Under the pieces are notes generated by a model. The model was not told where the DNA came from and did no database searches. It worked only from the letters and a program-made list of their open reading frames with translations. The translations under genes and the position numbers were made by a program. Below are positions 30,342 to 39,703 of a stretch of DNA of 64,000 bases, one piece after another (position 1 is the stretch's first letter; each line of letters begins with the position of its first letter). The DNA comes from an uncultured Alphaproteobacteria bacterium (GTDB lineage: Bacteria; Pseudomonadota; Alphaproteobacteria; CAAHEQ01; UBA3637). Location: assembly GCA_934202735.1 (NCBI GenBank), contig CAKPYH010000003.1:1-64000 (forward strand). Direction: 5' to 3'.

Positions 30342-30821
30342 TCAAGCCCCGCGCATCACTTTTGCAAAACGATCCAAAACAGCATTGGCAATTTTAATTT
30401 CGGCCCCGTCATAAAATGATTGCGTGATATCCACATACTCATTTACAATAATCGGTGCATCCGTTTGTGCATCGGCATAAAACTCGGCCATACCTACCCG
30501 TAAAATACATAGAAAGGTCAACTCCAACCGATCAAAACCGATTTTTGCGGATATAGCCGAACGCAAAGCGTTATCAATATCCGCCTCGTGTTCGCGATAA
30601 GATTGAACCAGGCGTGTATACAATCCGGTATCCGCGGGGGCTAATGAAATATAAGCTTCACTTCCGGCTTGTTCGGTCAAAACCTGTCCCCCAAGTTCGC
30701 CCAACAGGGCACGGCTCATCAATTTATCCCAATCGGTGTCCCCTGTTTCATGAGCATATAAAGTTTGAATCGCCAACAATCGGGCGTTTGTGAACGGTAA
30801 TTTAGATAAGTTTTCTGTCAT
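30342..30821 (-). CDS. nusB: Transcription antitermination factor NusB
   Basis: A 159-aa helical RNA-binding factor that, with NusE/S10, binds boxA RNA to prevent early termination in rRNA operons. The N-terminal block TNARLLAIQTLYAHETGDTD and the C-terminal DAPIIVNEYVDITQSFYDGAE and IANAVLDRFAK are typical NusB. The gene overlaps the end of nrdR by 20 bp. It is last in the rpiB-glyA-nrdR-nusB run, and a terminator follows. The usual riboflavin genes of this neighbourhood (ribD/E/H) are absent here. Confidence 0.93.
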   Translation of the reverse strand: MTENLSKLPFTNARLLAIQTLYAHETGDTDWDKLMSRALLGELGGQVLTEQAGSEAYISLAPADTGLYTRLVQSYREHEADIDNALRSAISAKIGFDRLELTFLCILRVGMAEFYADAQTDAPIIVNEYVDITQSFYDGAEIKIANAVLDRFAKVMRGA

Positions 30822-31272
30822 TTTTTCTGGTCAATTTTGCTGCGAATTCTTCAAAATCCTGAGTTTTCGTAAAGTTTTTATACACGGAAGCATAACGCAC
30901 GTATGCCACTTTGTCAAGGGATAATAATTCATCCATCACCAATTCACCGATATCCGATGATTTGATCTCCGGATCCCCTGCCCCGTCCAACTGGCGTACA
31001 ATGCGGTTGACCAGCATATCAATCTGATCCACCCCGACATCACGTTTTCCCACCGCCAACAGGACAGATTTATATAATTTTTCCCGTTCAAAGGGTACCC
31101 GGACACCATTTTTCTTGACGACCACCAAATCCCGCATTTGAATGTGTTCCAAAGTCGTAAACCGCGCACCGCATTTAGGGCAACTACGTCTCCGGCGAAT
31201 GGAATAGCCGTCTTCACTGACGCGTGAATCTTTTACTTTGGTATCGGTATAACTGCAAAAGGGACATTTCAT
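30802..31272 (-). CDS. nrdR: Transcriptional repressor NrdR
   Basis: A 156-aa zinc-ribbon/ATP-cone repressor of ribonucleotide reductase genes. The start at MKCPFCSYTDTKVKDSR (31272) is fixed by the conserved N-terminus. The zinc ribbon uses CPFC and CPKCGARFTTLE. The ATP-cone begins VVVKKNGVRVPFEREKLYKS and senses (d)ATP. The start overlaps the glyA stop (ATGA), so translation is coupled. It would bind NrdR boxes near nrd genes, none of which lie in this window. Confidence 0.96.
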   Translation of the reverse strand: MKCPFCSYTDTKVKDSRVSEDGYSIRRRRSCPKCGARFTTLEHIQMRDLVVVKKNGVRVPFEREKLYKSVLLAVGKRDVGVDQIDMLVNRIVRQLDGAGDPEIKSSDIGELVMDELLSLDKVAYVRYASVYKNFTKTQDFEEFAAKLTRKNDRKLI

Positions 31273-32549
31273 GCCCGTTCCTCCGCATAAATCGGAAATG
31301 CGCGACACAGCGTATCAACCGTTGTGCGAGTCTTGGCAATCACGCGTTCACGATCGGCCTCGGGTAAAGTCATCGCGTCAATCACATCGGCAATCAGGCT
31401 GCCGATTGTCAGAAATTCGGCTTCCTTAAATCCGCGCGTTGTTCCGGCCGGCGTTCCGACCCGTAAGCCTGATGTAACGGACGGCTTTTGCGTATCATGT
31501 GGTACCGAGTTTTTATTACAAATCAGGTGTGCCTGCGCCAGGGCATCGCATACGGCCACTCCTGTCAACCCTTTTCGGCGCAAGTCTATCAACAATAAAT
31601 GACTGGCCGTGCCACCGGATACCAGGTCTATATCCCTGTGTATCAACATGTCGGCCAACGCTTTGGCATTTGCGATAACCTGACGCGCATAATCCTTAAA
31701 CTCGGGTCGCAAAGCTTCTCCGAAAGCAACGGCTTTTCCGGCAATAATATGCATCAAGGGTCCCCCTTGTAAGCCCGGGAAGACAGCCGAATTGATTTTC
31801 TTGGCCAAGTCGGGATTATTGGTCAGAATCATCCCACCACGCGGACCACGCAAAGTTTTATGGGTCGTGGTTGTGACGACATCGGCCACAGGAACGGGGT
31901 TAGGGTAGACACCCCCGGCGACCAATCCGGCAAAGTGCGCCATATCCACCATCAGGTATGCCCCGACACGATCCGCAATCGCGCGGAATTTTTGAAAATC
32001 AACTATCTGCGGATAGGCCGACCCGCCGGCAATAATCAGACGCGGTTGATGTTCGGTCGCCAAACGCGCCACTTCATCGTAATCAATCAAACCGTTTTCA
32101 TCAATTCCATAAGAAACACTATGATAATACTTGCCCGATGATGACACGCGCGACCCGTGTGTTAAATGACCGCCGGCATCCAGGCTCATGCCCATAATTG
32201 TATCACCGGGGTGCAACAAAGCCAAATAGACCGCGGCATTTGCTTGCGAACCCGAATGCGGTTGTACATTGGCAAACGCGGCCCCGAACAATTTTTTAGC
32301 CCGTTCAATCGCCAAAGTTTCGGCTATATCTACAAACTCACAGCCGTGGTAATAACGATGGGCCGGATATCCTTCGGCATATTTGTTTGTTAAAACCGAA
32401 CCGATAGCCTGCAATACCGCGTGTGAAACGATATTTTCCGATGCAATCAATTCAATATGATCTTGTTGCCGGTGTAATTCCCGCGTCAGGACATCAGCGA
32501 TCTCCGGATCTGTTTGGGCCAAGTCAGCCGTCCAAAAAGCATTATTCAT
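31269..32549 (-). CDS. glyA: Serine hydroxymethyltransferase
   Basis: A 426-aa PLP enzyme interconverting serine and glycine while charging tetrahydrofolate with a one-carbon unit. The PLP lysine lies in TTTTHKTLRGPRGG (about residue 230). Also visible are QDHIELIASENIVS near the start, NKYAEGYPAHRYYHGCEF and VDMAHFAGLVAGG. Length is typical of bacterial GlyA, a cytoplasmic dimer/tetramer. It overlaps rpiB by 8 bp upstream and nrdR by 4 bp downstream, matching the conserved alphaproteobacterial rpiB-glyA-nrdR order. Confidence 0.97.
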   Translation of the reverse strand: MNNAFWTADLAQTDPEIADVLTRELHRQQDHIELIASENIVSHAVLQAIGSVLTNKYAEGYPAHRYYHGCEFVDIAETLAIERAKKLFGAAFANVQPHSGSQANAAVYLALLHPGDTIMGMSLDAGGHLTHGSRVSSSGKYYHSVSYGIDENGLIDYDEVARLATEHQPRLIIAGGSAYPQIVDFQKFRAIADRVGAYLMVDMAHFAGLVAGGVYPNPVPVADVVTTTTHKTLRGPRGGMILTNNPDLAKKINSAVFPGLQGGPLMHIIAGKAVAFGEALRPEFKDYARQVIANAKALADMLIHRDIDLVSGGTASHLLLIDLRRKGLTGVAVCDALAQAHLICNKNSVPHDTQKPSVTSGLRVGTPAGTTRGFKEAEFLTIGSLIADVIDAMTLPEADRERVIAKTRTTVDTLCRAFPIYAEERA

Positions 32550-32988
32550 TATTTATTACCTCCATTTTAGCGACACGCCGCGCATGGCGACCGCCTTCAA
32601 ATTCCGTTGTTAAAAAAGTTTCCACACATGCGGCCGCAGTCGCCAGATCCGTTGTGCGGCCACCCAAAATCAAAACATTCGCATTATTATGTCGGCGAGC
32701 CAACGCCGCCATTTCCGGCGTAAAAACCAACGCCCCACGAATAAATGCAAAACGATTGACGGCTATGCTCATCCCGATACCCGTCCCACAAATCAAAATA
32801 CCTTTTTCGGCCCGACCGTCCCGAAGCGCATGGGCCAAGGCGGCCGCCTGATCAGGGTAATCCACCGGTGTTTCATCGGCGGGACCCAAGTCTAAAACAT
32901 CATGTCCGCCCCGGCGCAGCAAATCCACCAGATAGGCTTTCATTTGAAAACCGGCATGATCCGAAGCAATCACAATTTTTTCTTGCAA
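32542..32988 (-). CDS. rpiB: Ribose 5-phosphate isomerase B
   Basis: A 148-aa LacA/RpiB-family isomerase converting ribulose 5-phosphate and ribose 5-phosphate. IVIASDHAGFQMK at the N-terminus, DYPDQAAALAHAL and GILICGTGIGMSIAVNR (with the catalytic Cys and anion hole) are all present, as is RRHNNANVLILGGR. GGAGGTTGCC precedes the ATG. It heads the operon and is divergent from ruvX with only 29 bp between the starts, so their promoters must overlap. Confidence 0.95.
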   Translation of the reverse strand: MQEKIVIASDHAGFQMKAYLVDLLRRGGHDVLDLGPADETPVDYPDQAAALAHALRDGRAEKGILICGTGIGMSIAVNRFAFIRGALVFTPEMAALARRHNNANVLILGGRTTDLATAAACVETFLTTEFEGGRHARRVAKMEVINNE

Positions 32989-33017
32989 GGCAACCTCCTT
33001 TCCTGTATATTAGCATC

Positions 33018-33506
33018 ATGACAGAATCGCATCATACGCCATTTATACAAAAAACGCAAGACTTATCCGTAGAAAGTTTCAAAAAAGCCATCGGGCCCCA
33101 AGGTGTCTTGATGGGCATTGACTACGGGTCGGTTCGGATCGGGTTGGCCTTAACCGATCCCGGGCGGAATCAAGCCGCTCCGTTCAAAATTATTTCTAAA
33201 ATGAAAGAATTGGACGATATTGTTCCGGCCAAAAATGTAGTCGGCTTTGTTCTGGGCATGCCTTTACAACCGGACAACACCGAAGGAAAGACCGCCTGTC
33301 AAGCCCGTCTGTTCGCCGAACGATTGACCGAAAAGTTTCACTTGCCGATTTTATGGATAGATGAACGCTATTCATCTGTGGCAACCGAGTCCTATTTGGA
33401 AACCGTCTGCTTTATGCGACCCGAAAGGCGCAAGCAGGTCTTGGACGCACATGTCGCCGCCCGCCTGTTGACCCGTGCCTTGGCCATACTGAAAATGAAA
33501 AGTTAG
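33018..33506 (+). CDS. ruvX: Holliday junction resolvase-like / pre-16S rRNA nuclease YqgF
   Basis: A 162-aa RNase H-fold protein. LMGIDYGSVRIGLALTDPG carries the first catalytic Asp. FVLGMPLQPDNTEG is the central strand, and WIDERYSSVATESYL carries the Asp-Glu-Arg motif. AHVAARLLTRAL holds the last conserved Asp/His region. In E. coli the family matures 16S rRNA 5' ends. The start MTESHHTPF was chosen because the upstream extension is antisense to rpiB. It is transcribed alone, opposite to rpiB. Confidence 0.92.
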   Translation: MTESHHTPFIQKTQDLSVESFKKAIGPQGVLMGIDYGSVRIGLALTDPGRNQAAPFKIISKMKELDDIVPAKNVVGFVLGMPLQPDNTEGKTACQARLFAERLTEKFHLPILWIDERYSSVATESYLETVCFMRPERRKQVLDAHVAARLLTRALAILKMKS

Positions 33507-33536
33507 TGTGAATTATGTTGACCTACATCAACAAAA

Positions 33537-33566
33537 AAGGGCGTGTTCAGGAAAGAAAACACGCCC
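33537..33566 (-). terminator. Terminator of glgA-ddh
   Basis: Minus strand: the stem GGGCGTGTT / AACACGCCC with a 10-base loop is followed by six T, 25 bp past the ddh stop. Confidence 0.85.
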
Positions 33567-33590
33567 AACATATATGACAAAAATGAAGTT

Positions 33591-34499
33591 CTAATAACCT
33601 TCTAATTTTTCATCTAAACCGGAACCGGCCAAATAGTCAATCAACGGCCGTTCAATAAATGTGTATGTACCGTACTCGCCCCGATCGCGGGAAGCAATAC
33701 AAGCCCGCGCACAGGACACCATGACATTGGCCGTCATTTCGGGGTTATTCCCCTCAATCGTATAACGTTGATTGACTTGCATACCCGTCCGTTCCACATC
33801 ACCTTCATGGTGCAAGGTGTTATACTTGGCAATTTTTTTCACAAAGAGTACCTCGGTCGGTTCATTGCGAAAATACGCATCGGATTGAATAGCCTTCGCC
33901 ACTTGTTCCGCATCGGCATCCGGTGATAATTCCACATACACCCGCCGTTTTTGTTTACCACGACCGTTCGCCAAAGTCAACGCAACCGCATCTTTGACAC
34001 CGGTAATTGATTTAACCGCGACTGTATGCCCCATACTGCGACCGCCTTTTTCACCCCCAAATGTGGTGGTTGTATGCCCCGTAAAGGACGCAATTTTCAT
34101 AATCGCCCGAATACCGGAATCGGTACCCGGATCCCAACCGGTCGCAAAAATAGAAACCACTTTCTTGGCTTTGGCATTGATATCCAAATCTTTTTTCAAA
34201 GCCGGGATCCGATCATGTTCATCAAAACTATCCACCGTGCAGATACCCAAAGCCTGATATTCCTTAATACGTTCCGGTACTTCACGAGACGGAATGGACA
34301 AAAGGGCGACATCCACCTTATCTAATTGTTTAATATCGGATACAACGCGTACATTTTCCAAAGACGGATCCTGTTGTGCCAAAGATGCCGGCCGACGCAC
34401 CACCCCCGCCAAGTATAAATCGGGATTTTCGGCAATGGCACGTTTACATCCGCGTCCCACGTTTCCCCAACCGATAATGGCTACTGATATTTTTTGCAT
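33591..34499 (-). CDS. ddh: meso-Diaminopimelate dehydrogenase
   Basis: A 302-aa NADP-dependent dehydrogenase. It makes meso-diaminopimelate in one step from tetrahydrodipicolinate, ammonia and NADPH, for lysine and peptidoglycan. The N-terminal Rossmann loop is VAIIGWGNVGRGC. VDSFDEHDRIPAL, FATGWDPGTDSGIRA (substrate loop) and GGRSMGHTVAVKSI are family blocks. The start codon follows the glgA stop directly (TAAATG). The enzyme is patchily distributed, being common in Bacteroidetes and Corynebacterium and unusual in Proteobacteria. Its base composition fits the neighbours, so any transfer was not recent. Confidence 0.9.
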   Translation of the reverse strand: MQKISVAIIGWGNVGRGCKRAIAENPDLYLAGVVRRPASLAQQDPSLENVRVVSDIKQLDKVDVALLSIPSREVPERIKEYQALGICTVDSFDEHDRIPALKKDLDINAKAKKVVSIFATGWDPGTDSGIRAIMKIASFTGHTTTTFGGEKGGRSMGHTVAVKSITGVKDAVALTLANGRGKQKRRVYVELSPDADAEQVAKAIQSDAYFRNEPTEVLFVKKIAKYNTLHHEGDVERTGMQVNQRYTIEGNNPEMTANVMVSCARACIASRDRGEYGTYTFIERPLIDYLAGSGLDEKLEGY

Positions 34500-35966
34500 T
34501 TAAGTATGACCTCCAGACATAAGTTGATAAAGTTGTTTATAATCTTGCGACGACTTGGTCCATGAATAATTTTTATTCATCGCCATGTGGCGCATCAAGC
34601 GGATATGATCGGGGCGATCAAAGTAAGTCGCATTGGCCCATCCGATTGTATTATACAAGGCTTGCGGCGAAATATCGTGAAACTTAAATCCCGTTCCGAC
34701 ACCATAGTATTCATTATAATTATTGACCGTATCGTCCAATCCGCCGGTCGCCCGCGCAATCGGCAAAGCCCCGTAAGTTTGGCTGACCATCTGTTTCAAA
34801 CCGCAGGGTTCATACAATGACGGTACCAAAGAAAAATCACTGCCCGCATCCATCAGGTGTTCCATTTCTCCGTCAAACCCGATATTGACCGAAATCCGTC
34901 CCGGATATTTATGGGGTAAGGAAGCAAAATAATCCTGGGCCCAACTATCCCCTTTTCCCATAATGACAAATTGACATTGCATGGTATTCAAAATCGGTTC
35001 AATACATTGCGACAAGATACCGATTCCTTTTTGTTCGGCCAAACGGACCGCCATACCGAAAACAGGTTGAGAAACACTGGACAACCCGACACGGCGGACC
35101 AATTCTTCTTTATTTTTCCGCTTGCCGGCCAACACGTTATCCACCGAATAACGTTCGGGAATAATCAGGTCTTGAGACGGATTCCATAACTGAGTATCAA
35201 TACCGTTCAAAATACCGCTTAAATCCTTTTGCCGTTCACGCAGCAAAAAGTCCAATCCGGCACCGAATTCGGGCGTTAAAATCTCGCGCGCATAGTTCGG
35301 TGAAACCGTATTCAACTTGTCCGCAAATCGCAAACCGCCTTTTAAAAAGTTGATATTGCCGTAATCTTCAAACGCAGAGGCATTAAAATCGCACCAATCA
35401 ATTTTGGCATACGGCACCACATCGGCCCCAAAACGCCCCTGATACGGCAAGTTATGTATCGTCAACAGGGTTTTGGTACCGGCAAAAAAAGGATCATGTT
35501 CGTGTTTAGTATAATACGGAATCAAGGCCGTTTGCCAATCGTGTAAATGTATCACATCGGGATGAAACTGTAAATCACGCGCCACCTGTAAGGCCGCCCG
35601 ACAAAAGAAAGCATAACGATAAGCGTTATCTTGAAACGCCACATGACTCCATTGATCATCATAAATACCATTCCGATCAAAGTATTTATTAAATTCAACA
35701 AAATATGTTTCCACCCCGGGCACATAATCAGAACGGTGTACACAGAAAAATTCGTGGCAATTTCCCATCGCCACACAATTACCGTCCATCACCCGATACA
35801 GATTATATTTCCGATAGTCAATGGCGGAGTACAAGGGAATGATTGCTTTGACGGTGACCCCCTGGTTCACCAGAGACTTGGGCAGAGCCCCGACAACGTC
35901 CCCCAACCCCCCGGTTTTGATGAACGGGGTCATTTCACTGGCAACAAAAAGAACATTCATGTTCAT
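34500..35966 (-). CDS. glgA: Glycogen synthase (ADP-glucose type)
   Basis: A 488-aa GT5 glycosyltransferase extending alpha-1,4-glucan chains from ADP-glucose in the cytoplasm. KTGGLGDVVGALPK near residue 17 binds ADP-glucose. HLHDWQTALIPYY, LLTIHNLPYQGRF and SLYEPCGLKQMV (the C-terminal E-x7-E region) are typical. The start at MNMNVLFVASEMTPF (35966) follows AGAGGTTTGAA; upstream in-frame ATGs would add an unlikely leader. No glgB/C/P is in this window. It is co-transcribed with ddh, with no spacing. Confidence 0.95.
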   Translation of the reverse strand: MNMNVLFVASEMTPFIKTGGLGDVVGALPKSLVNQGVTVKAIIPLYSAIDYRKYNLYRVMDGNCVAMGNCHEFFCVHRSDYVPGVETYFVEFNKYFDRNGIYDDQWSHVAFQDNAYRYAFFCRAALQVARDLQFHPDVIHLHDWQTALIPYYTKHEHDPFFAGTKTLLTIHNLPYQGRFGADVVPYAKIDWCDFNASAFEDYGNINFLKGGLRFADKLNTVSPNYAREILTPEFGAGLDFLLRERQKDLSGILNGIDTQLWNPSQDLIIPERYSVDNVLAGKRKNKEELVRRVGLSSVSQPVFGMAVRLAEQKGIGILSQCIEPILNTMQCQFVIMGKGDSWAQDYFASLPHKYPGRISVNIGFDGEMEHLMDAGSDFSLVPSLYEPCGLKQMVSQTYGALPIARATGGLDDTVNNYNEYYGVGTGFKFHDISPQALYNTIGWANATYFDRPDHIRLMRHMAMNKNYSWTKSSQDYKQLYQLMSGGHT

Positions 35967-35998
35967 TTCAAACCTCTCATACGTATTTCCCTGATTCC

Positions 35999-36027
35999 AG
36001 TATAAACGACTTTCCATCGGATTGCAA
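35999..36027 (-). promoter_or_regulatory. Promoter of glgA-ddh
   Basis: Minus strand: TTGCAA (36022-36027), 17 bases, TATACT (35999-36004), 33 bp upstream of the glgA start. Confidence 0.7.
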
Positions 36028-36049
36028 GTCTTTTTATACAATTTTTTTC

Positions 36050-36078
36050 TTGATTTTATCCGATAAAACGAGTACTAT
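36050..36078 (+). promoter_or_regulatory. Promoter of recJ
   Basis: TTGATT (36050-36055), 17 bases, TACTAT (36073-36078), divergent from the glgA promoter. Confidence 0.6.
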
Positions 36079-36106
36079 GACATGAAAAGACAGAAAGGAA
36101 CTGAAA

Positions 36107-37870
36107 ATGGCCGTTTTGAATGTGGTTCAATCCTTCGGCGGATTGAGATGGGAGATGCAGCAAGGGAATGAACAAACGGCATCAGCTTTGGCGCAAAACC
36201 TACATTTGCCCGATGTTGTTGCCCGTATTTTGGCTGCCCGCGGCATTACCCCCGAAACGGCGGAAGCCTTTTTGCATCCTACTTTACGACAACACCTGCC
36301 TAATCCACTAACCTTGAAAGACATGGAAAAGGCCGCAAATCGCATGGCAGACGCGATACAAGCCGGCGAACCGATTGGTTTAATGGGGGATTACGATGTG
36401 GACGGTGCCACCTCTACCGCCATCATGAAAATGTTTTTACAGGAAAACGGCATAACCGTCTATACTTTTATCCCCGAACGGGAAGACGGGTATGGACCCA
36501 ATACGGCCAAAATGCATGAATTCAAAGACAAAGGATGTCATGTTGTGGCGACATTGGACTGTGGAACCACCGCCTTTGATCCGATTGCAGAAGGCACAAA
36601 AATCGGTCTGGACGTTTTGGTTTTGGATCATCATGATGCCGAATCTCGTCTGCCCCAAGCGTATGCCGTTGTCAATCCGAAGCGTTTAGATGAATCCGAA
36701 GACCATCCGTGCCGCTATATGGCCGCCGTCGGGGTTGTGTTTTTATTTACGGTCGCCTTGAACACCGTTTTACGGAACCGAGGTTTTTATACCGATAAAA
36801 GACCGGAACCGAACTTGATGAAATATCTGGATTTGGTGGCTTTCGGAACCGTTTGTGATGTTATGCGTTTACGGGGTGTCAATCGTTTATTTGTCAAGGC
36901 CGGTTTGAAACAAATGCAAAAAGGTGAAAATAAAGGATTGGCGGCCTTGGCGGCACAGGTCAAACTGGCCGAGCCCCCCGAATCCTATCACCTGGGATAT
37001 GTCTTCGGTCCGCGGGTCAATGCCTGCGGTCGTGTCGGGCATTCGGATTTGGGTATGCGTCTGTTATCGTGCCAAGATGCCATTCAGGCCGCCGCTTTGG
37101 CGCAACAACTGGACGACCTGAACCTGACACGACGTGATATTGAGGCCGCCGTGTTGTTGGAAGCCATGGAACAGGCCGAAAGCAGGCCCCCAAAAGATGC
37201 TTTTATCCTGGTCAAAGGTGAAAATTGGCATCAAGGTGTTGTCGGTATTGTGGCCGGCCGATTAAAAGACAGGTATAATATGCCCGTATTCGCACTCAGC
37301 ATAGAAGGTGATGAAATCAAGGGGTCATCCCGTTCTGTTCAAGGGATAGACTTGGGGACTTTAATTATGAATGCATTGGCCGCCGGTATTCTGTCCCGCG
37401 GGGGCGGACACCCGATGGCAGCAGGCTTTTCCTTAAAAAAAGAACGATTGGATGATTTTTACCGGTATTTACAGGTCCATATCACACCCGAGAAATGTCA
37501 AAGCCACCCGACAACCTTGGACATTGACGGTATCTTGGACATTGGCGGTGCCACACCGCAGCTGGTCCAAACGTTGAATTTATTGGCCCCTTTCGGCGAG
37601 GCCAACGCGGAGCCTTGTTTCGTGATTAAAAATGTGATGATCAGTCGGTGTATGCCGTTAAAAAACGGACACTTGGCACTCACCTTGACCGGCCGAGGCG
37701 GCGGTTATCTGAATGCAATTGCTTTTCGGGCCGCCGATACCGAGATGGGACAACGGTTTATGACATCACGTGATTCCTATTTTCATGTGGCCGGCACATT
37801 AAAATTGGATAATTGGCATGGCCGTCATAAAGTACAATTCCAAGTTCAAGATGCCGCTAACGCCTTATAA
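36107..37870 (+). CDS. recJ: Single-stranded-DNA-specific exonuclease RecJ
   Basis: A 587-aa DHH-family 5'-3' exonuclease used in recombination and mismatch repair. IGLMGDYDVDGATSTAIM carries the first metal-binding aspartates. VLVLDHHDAESRLPQAYAVV holds the DHH motif, and PRVNACGRVGHSDLGMRLL is family-typical. The DHHA1 domain (ILSRGGGHPMAAGFSLKKER) and C-terminal OB-fold follow. GAAAGGAACTGAAA precedes the ATG. Length is usual for bacterial RecJ. It is divergent from glgA. Confidence 0.95.
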   Translation: MAVLNVVQSFGGLRWEMQQGNEQTASALAQNLHLPDVVARILAARGITPETAEAFLHPTLRQHLPNPLTLKDMEKAANRMADAIQAGEPIGLMGDYDVDGATSTAIMKMFLQENGITVYTFIPEREDGYGPNTAKMHEFKDKGCHVVATLDCGTTAFDPIAEGTKIGLDVLVLDHHDAESRLPQAYAVVNPKRLDESEDHPCRYMAAVGVVFLFTVALNTVLRNRGFYTDKRPEPNLMKYLDLVAFGTVCDVMRLRGVNRLFVKAGLKQMQKGENKGLAALAAQVKLAEPPESYHLGYVFGPRVNACGRVGHSDLGMRLLSCQDAIQAAALAQQLDDLNLTRRDIEAAVLLEAMEQAESRPPKDAFILVKGENWHQGVVGIVAGRLKDRYNMPVFALSIEGDEIKGSSRSVQGIDLGTLIMNALAAGILSRGGGHPMAAGFSLKKERLDDFYRYLQVHITPEKCQSHPTTLDIDGILDIGGATPQLVQTLNLLAPFGEANAEPCFVIKNVMISRCMPLKNGHLALTLTGRGGGYLNAIAFRAADTEMGQRFMTSRDSYFHVAGTLKLDNWHGRHKVQFQVQDAANAL

Positions 37871-37914
37871 TAAAACGAAAAATAAAATAAAATCAGATAA
37901 AATTGATTTTTTCC

Positions 37915-37944
37915 TTGCCTTTTGATGCCATTTTGAATTAAAAT
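37915..37944 (+). promoter_or_regulatory. Promoter of plsY-dprA-topA
   Basis: TTGCCT (37915-37920), 18 bases, TAAAAT (37939-37944), 31 bp upstream of plsY. Confidence 0.5.
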
Positions 37945-37975
37945 AGCACACAATTGTGAAAGGAGTTTCAAAACT

Positions 37976-38572
37976 ATGTTGATCATCGCTTTGGCCGTTC
38001 TCTGCGGTTATTTATTGGGGTCCATCCCGTTCGGCTTGGTTATCACACGTCTGGCCGGTTTAGGTGATATTCGTCAAATCGGATCCGGGAATATCGGAGC
38101 CACCAATGTGTTGCGTACCGGACGGAAAGACTTGGCTTTGATGACATTAATCTTTGACTTGGGAAAAGCGGCGTTAGCGGCCCTTATATTCAAGTGGGCC
38201 GCCCATTCCGAACCGATTGGTTTATTGGCGGGCTTTGCCGCCGTATTGGGACATAATTACCCCGTTTGGTTGCACTTTCGCGGAGGTAAAGGGGTGGCTG
38301 CCACTTTGGGTATGATGTTAGTTTTAACCCCGGCAACGGGCATTGCGGCTTGCTTGACCTGGTTGCTGATGGCCCTGGTTTTCCGGTATTCTTCTCTATC
38401 GGCTCTGACAGCCCTGTGTCTGGCTCCTATTTATGCCGGTATTTGGAACACGTCGGCAGATGCCTGTTGCTATGCGGCATTGGCCCTCTTATCTTTGTGG
38501 CGACATCGGACAAACATCGGTCGCCTGATTCACGGTCAAGAAAGCAAAATCAACCTGAAAAGGAAAAAATAA
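37976..38572 (+). CDS. plsY: Glycerol-3-phosphate acyltransferase PlsY
   Basis: A 198-aa inner-membrane enzyme that transfers the acyl group from acyl-phosphate to glycerol-3-phosphate, the first step of phospholipid synthesis. It has five to six hydrophobic helices. The conserved motifs are GSIPFGLVITRLAGLGDIR, GSGNIGATNVLRTG and GHNYPVWLHFRGGKGVAATLG. AAAGGAGTTTC precedes the ATG. Its stop overlaps the dprA start (TAATG), so translation is coupled. The C-terminal tail ends in a basic cytosolic stretch (HGQESKINLKRKK). Confidence 0.95.
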   Translation: MLIIALAVLCGYLLGSIPFGLVITRLAGLGDIRQIGSGNIGATNVLRTGRKDLALMTLIFDLGKAALAALIFKWAAHSEPIGLLAGFAAVLGHNYPVWLHFRGGKGVAATLGMMLVLTPATGIAACLTWLLMALVFRYSSLSALTALCLAPIYAGIWNTSADACCYAALALLSLWRHRTNIGRLIHGQESKINLKRKK

Positions 38573-39699
38573 TGACGTTGACGGATACGGAAAAAATCAG
38601 CTGTCTGCGCTTGATCATGAGTGAAAATATCGGACCGGCCACGTTTAATGACCTGGTCCGTTATTACGGTTCGGCCCATGTTGCTATTGAACACATAGAT
38701 GAACTGGCCCGCCGCGGGGGCCGCAAAAAGCCGATTATATTGGCTTCGGCCAAAGCCGCCGAACGCCAAATACACCTGGCTTGTCAGAACGATACGCATC
38801 TGATTTTTAAAAACGAAAAGCAATACCCGGTTTTGTTGCGTCAAACACCCGATGCGCCCCCCGTTTTATTTGCACGGGGCAATCTGGCCGTACTTGAGAA
38901 AGTAGCCGTATCTATTGTCGGCACACGCAACGCATCTGGAAACGGTAAAGCCTTGGCCCGCAAATTTGCTACGGATTTAGCAAAGGCCGATTATAATATC
39001 GTATCAGGTATGGCCCACGGGATAGATCGGGCCGCCCATGTCGGTGCTTTAAGTGTGTCGGACAAATACCCGACCACAACTGCGGTTTTGGGAACGCCCA
39101 TTGATGAAATCTACCCCAAAGAAAATCAAGACATTTATGAACAAATTGCCGAAAACGGTTGTTTGTTGTCCGAGTTTCCTTTTGAATCCCCGTTGTCCCC
39201 CCGCAACTTTCCGCGGCGCAATCGGATTATTGCCGGATTATCGGCCGGCACACTTGTTATTGAAGCACAAGAAAAATCCGGATCTTTAATCACGGCCAAC
39301 GAAGCCTTATCTTACGGGCGAGAAGTCATGGCGGTTCCCGGTTCTCCCGTAGATCCGCGCAGTGCCGGCCCGAATGCCCTTATTCGTGATGGGGCCACCT
39401 TGGTATCACAAGCCGAAGATATTATCAATGCCTTGGGGGCTTTAACAACCTTTGCCCTGCGTGATCACAAGGAGACTCAGACATATCAACCCGTACCGTT
39501 TGATGAAAACATTTTGAACGATGCCCGGTCTTTGTTGATGAGCAATTTAGGACCGGATGTTATTGGAGTAGATGATCTGATACGCGAAACGGGATTGGAT
39601 GCCCGCATGGTCAACATTATTTTAGTGGAATTGGCGATTGCCGGCCGGTTGGAACGACATCCGGGCAATCGGGTTTCATTGATGTATAATATGGAGTAA
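38572..39699 (+). CDS. dprA: DNA-processing protein DprA
   Basis: A 375-aa Rossmann-fold protein that binds incoming single-stranded DNA and loads RecA during transformation. The N-terminal SAM-like part begins MTLTDTEKISCLRLIMSENI. The core has VSIVGTRNASGNGKALA, IVSGMAHGIDRAAH, FPRRNRIIAGLSAGTLVIEA and SGSLITANEALSYGREVMAV. A C-terminal winged helix starts near residue 310 (DDLIRETGLDARMVNIIL). The start at the TAATG overlap with plsY is chosen. topA follows 4 bp later. Confidence 0.95.
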   Translation: MTLTDTEKISCLRLIMSENIGPATFNDLVRYYGSAHVAIEHIDELARRGGRKKPIILASAKAAERQIHLACQNDTHLIFKNEKQYPVLLRQTPDAPPVLFARGNLAVLEKVAVSIVGTRNASGNGKALARKFATDLAKADYNIVSGMAHGIDRAAHVGALSVSDKYPTTTAVLGTPIDEIYPKENQDIYEQIAENGCLLSEFPFESPLSPRNFPRRNRIIAGLSAGTLVIEAQEKSGSLITANEALSYGREVMAVPGSPVDPRSAGPNALIRDGATLVSQAEDIINALGALTTFALRDHKETQTYQPVPFDENILNDARSLLMSNLGPDVIGVDDLIRETGLDARMVNIILVELAIAGRLERHPGNRVSLMYNME

Positions 39700-39703
39700 G
39701 CAA

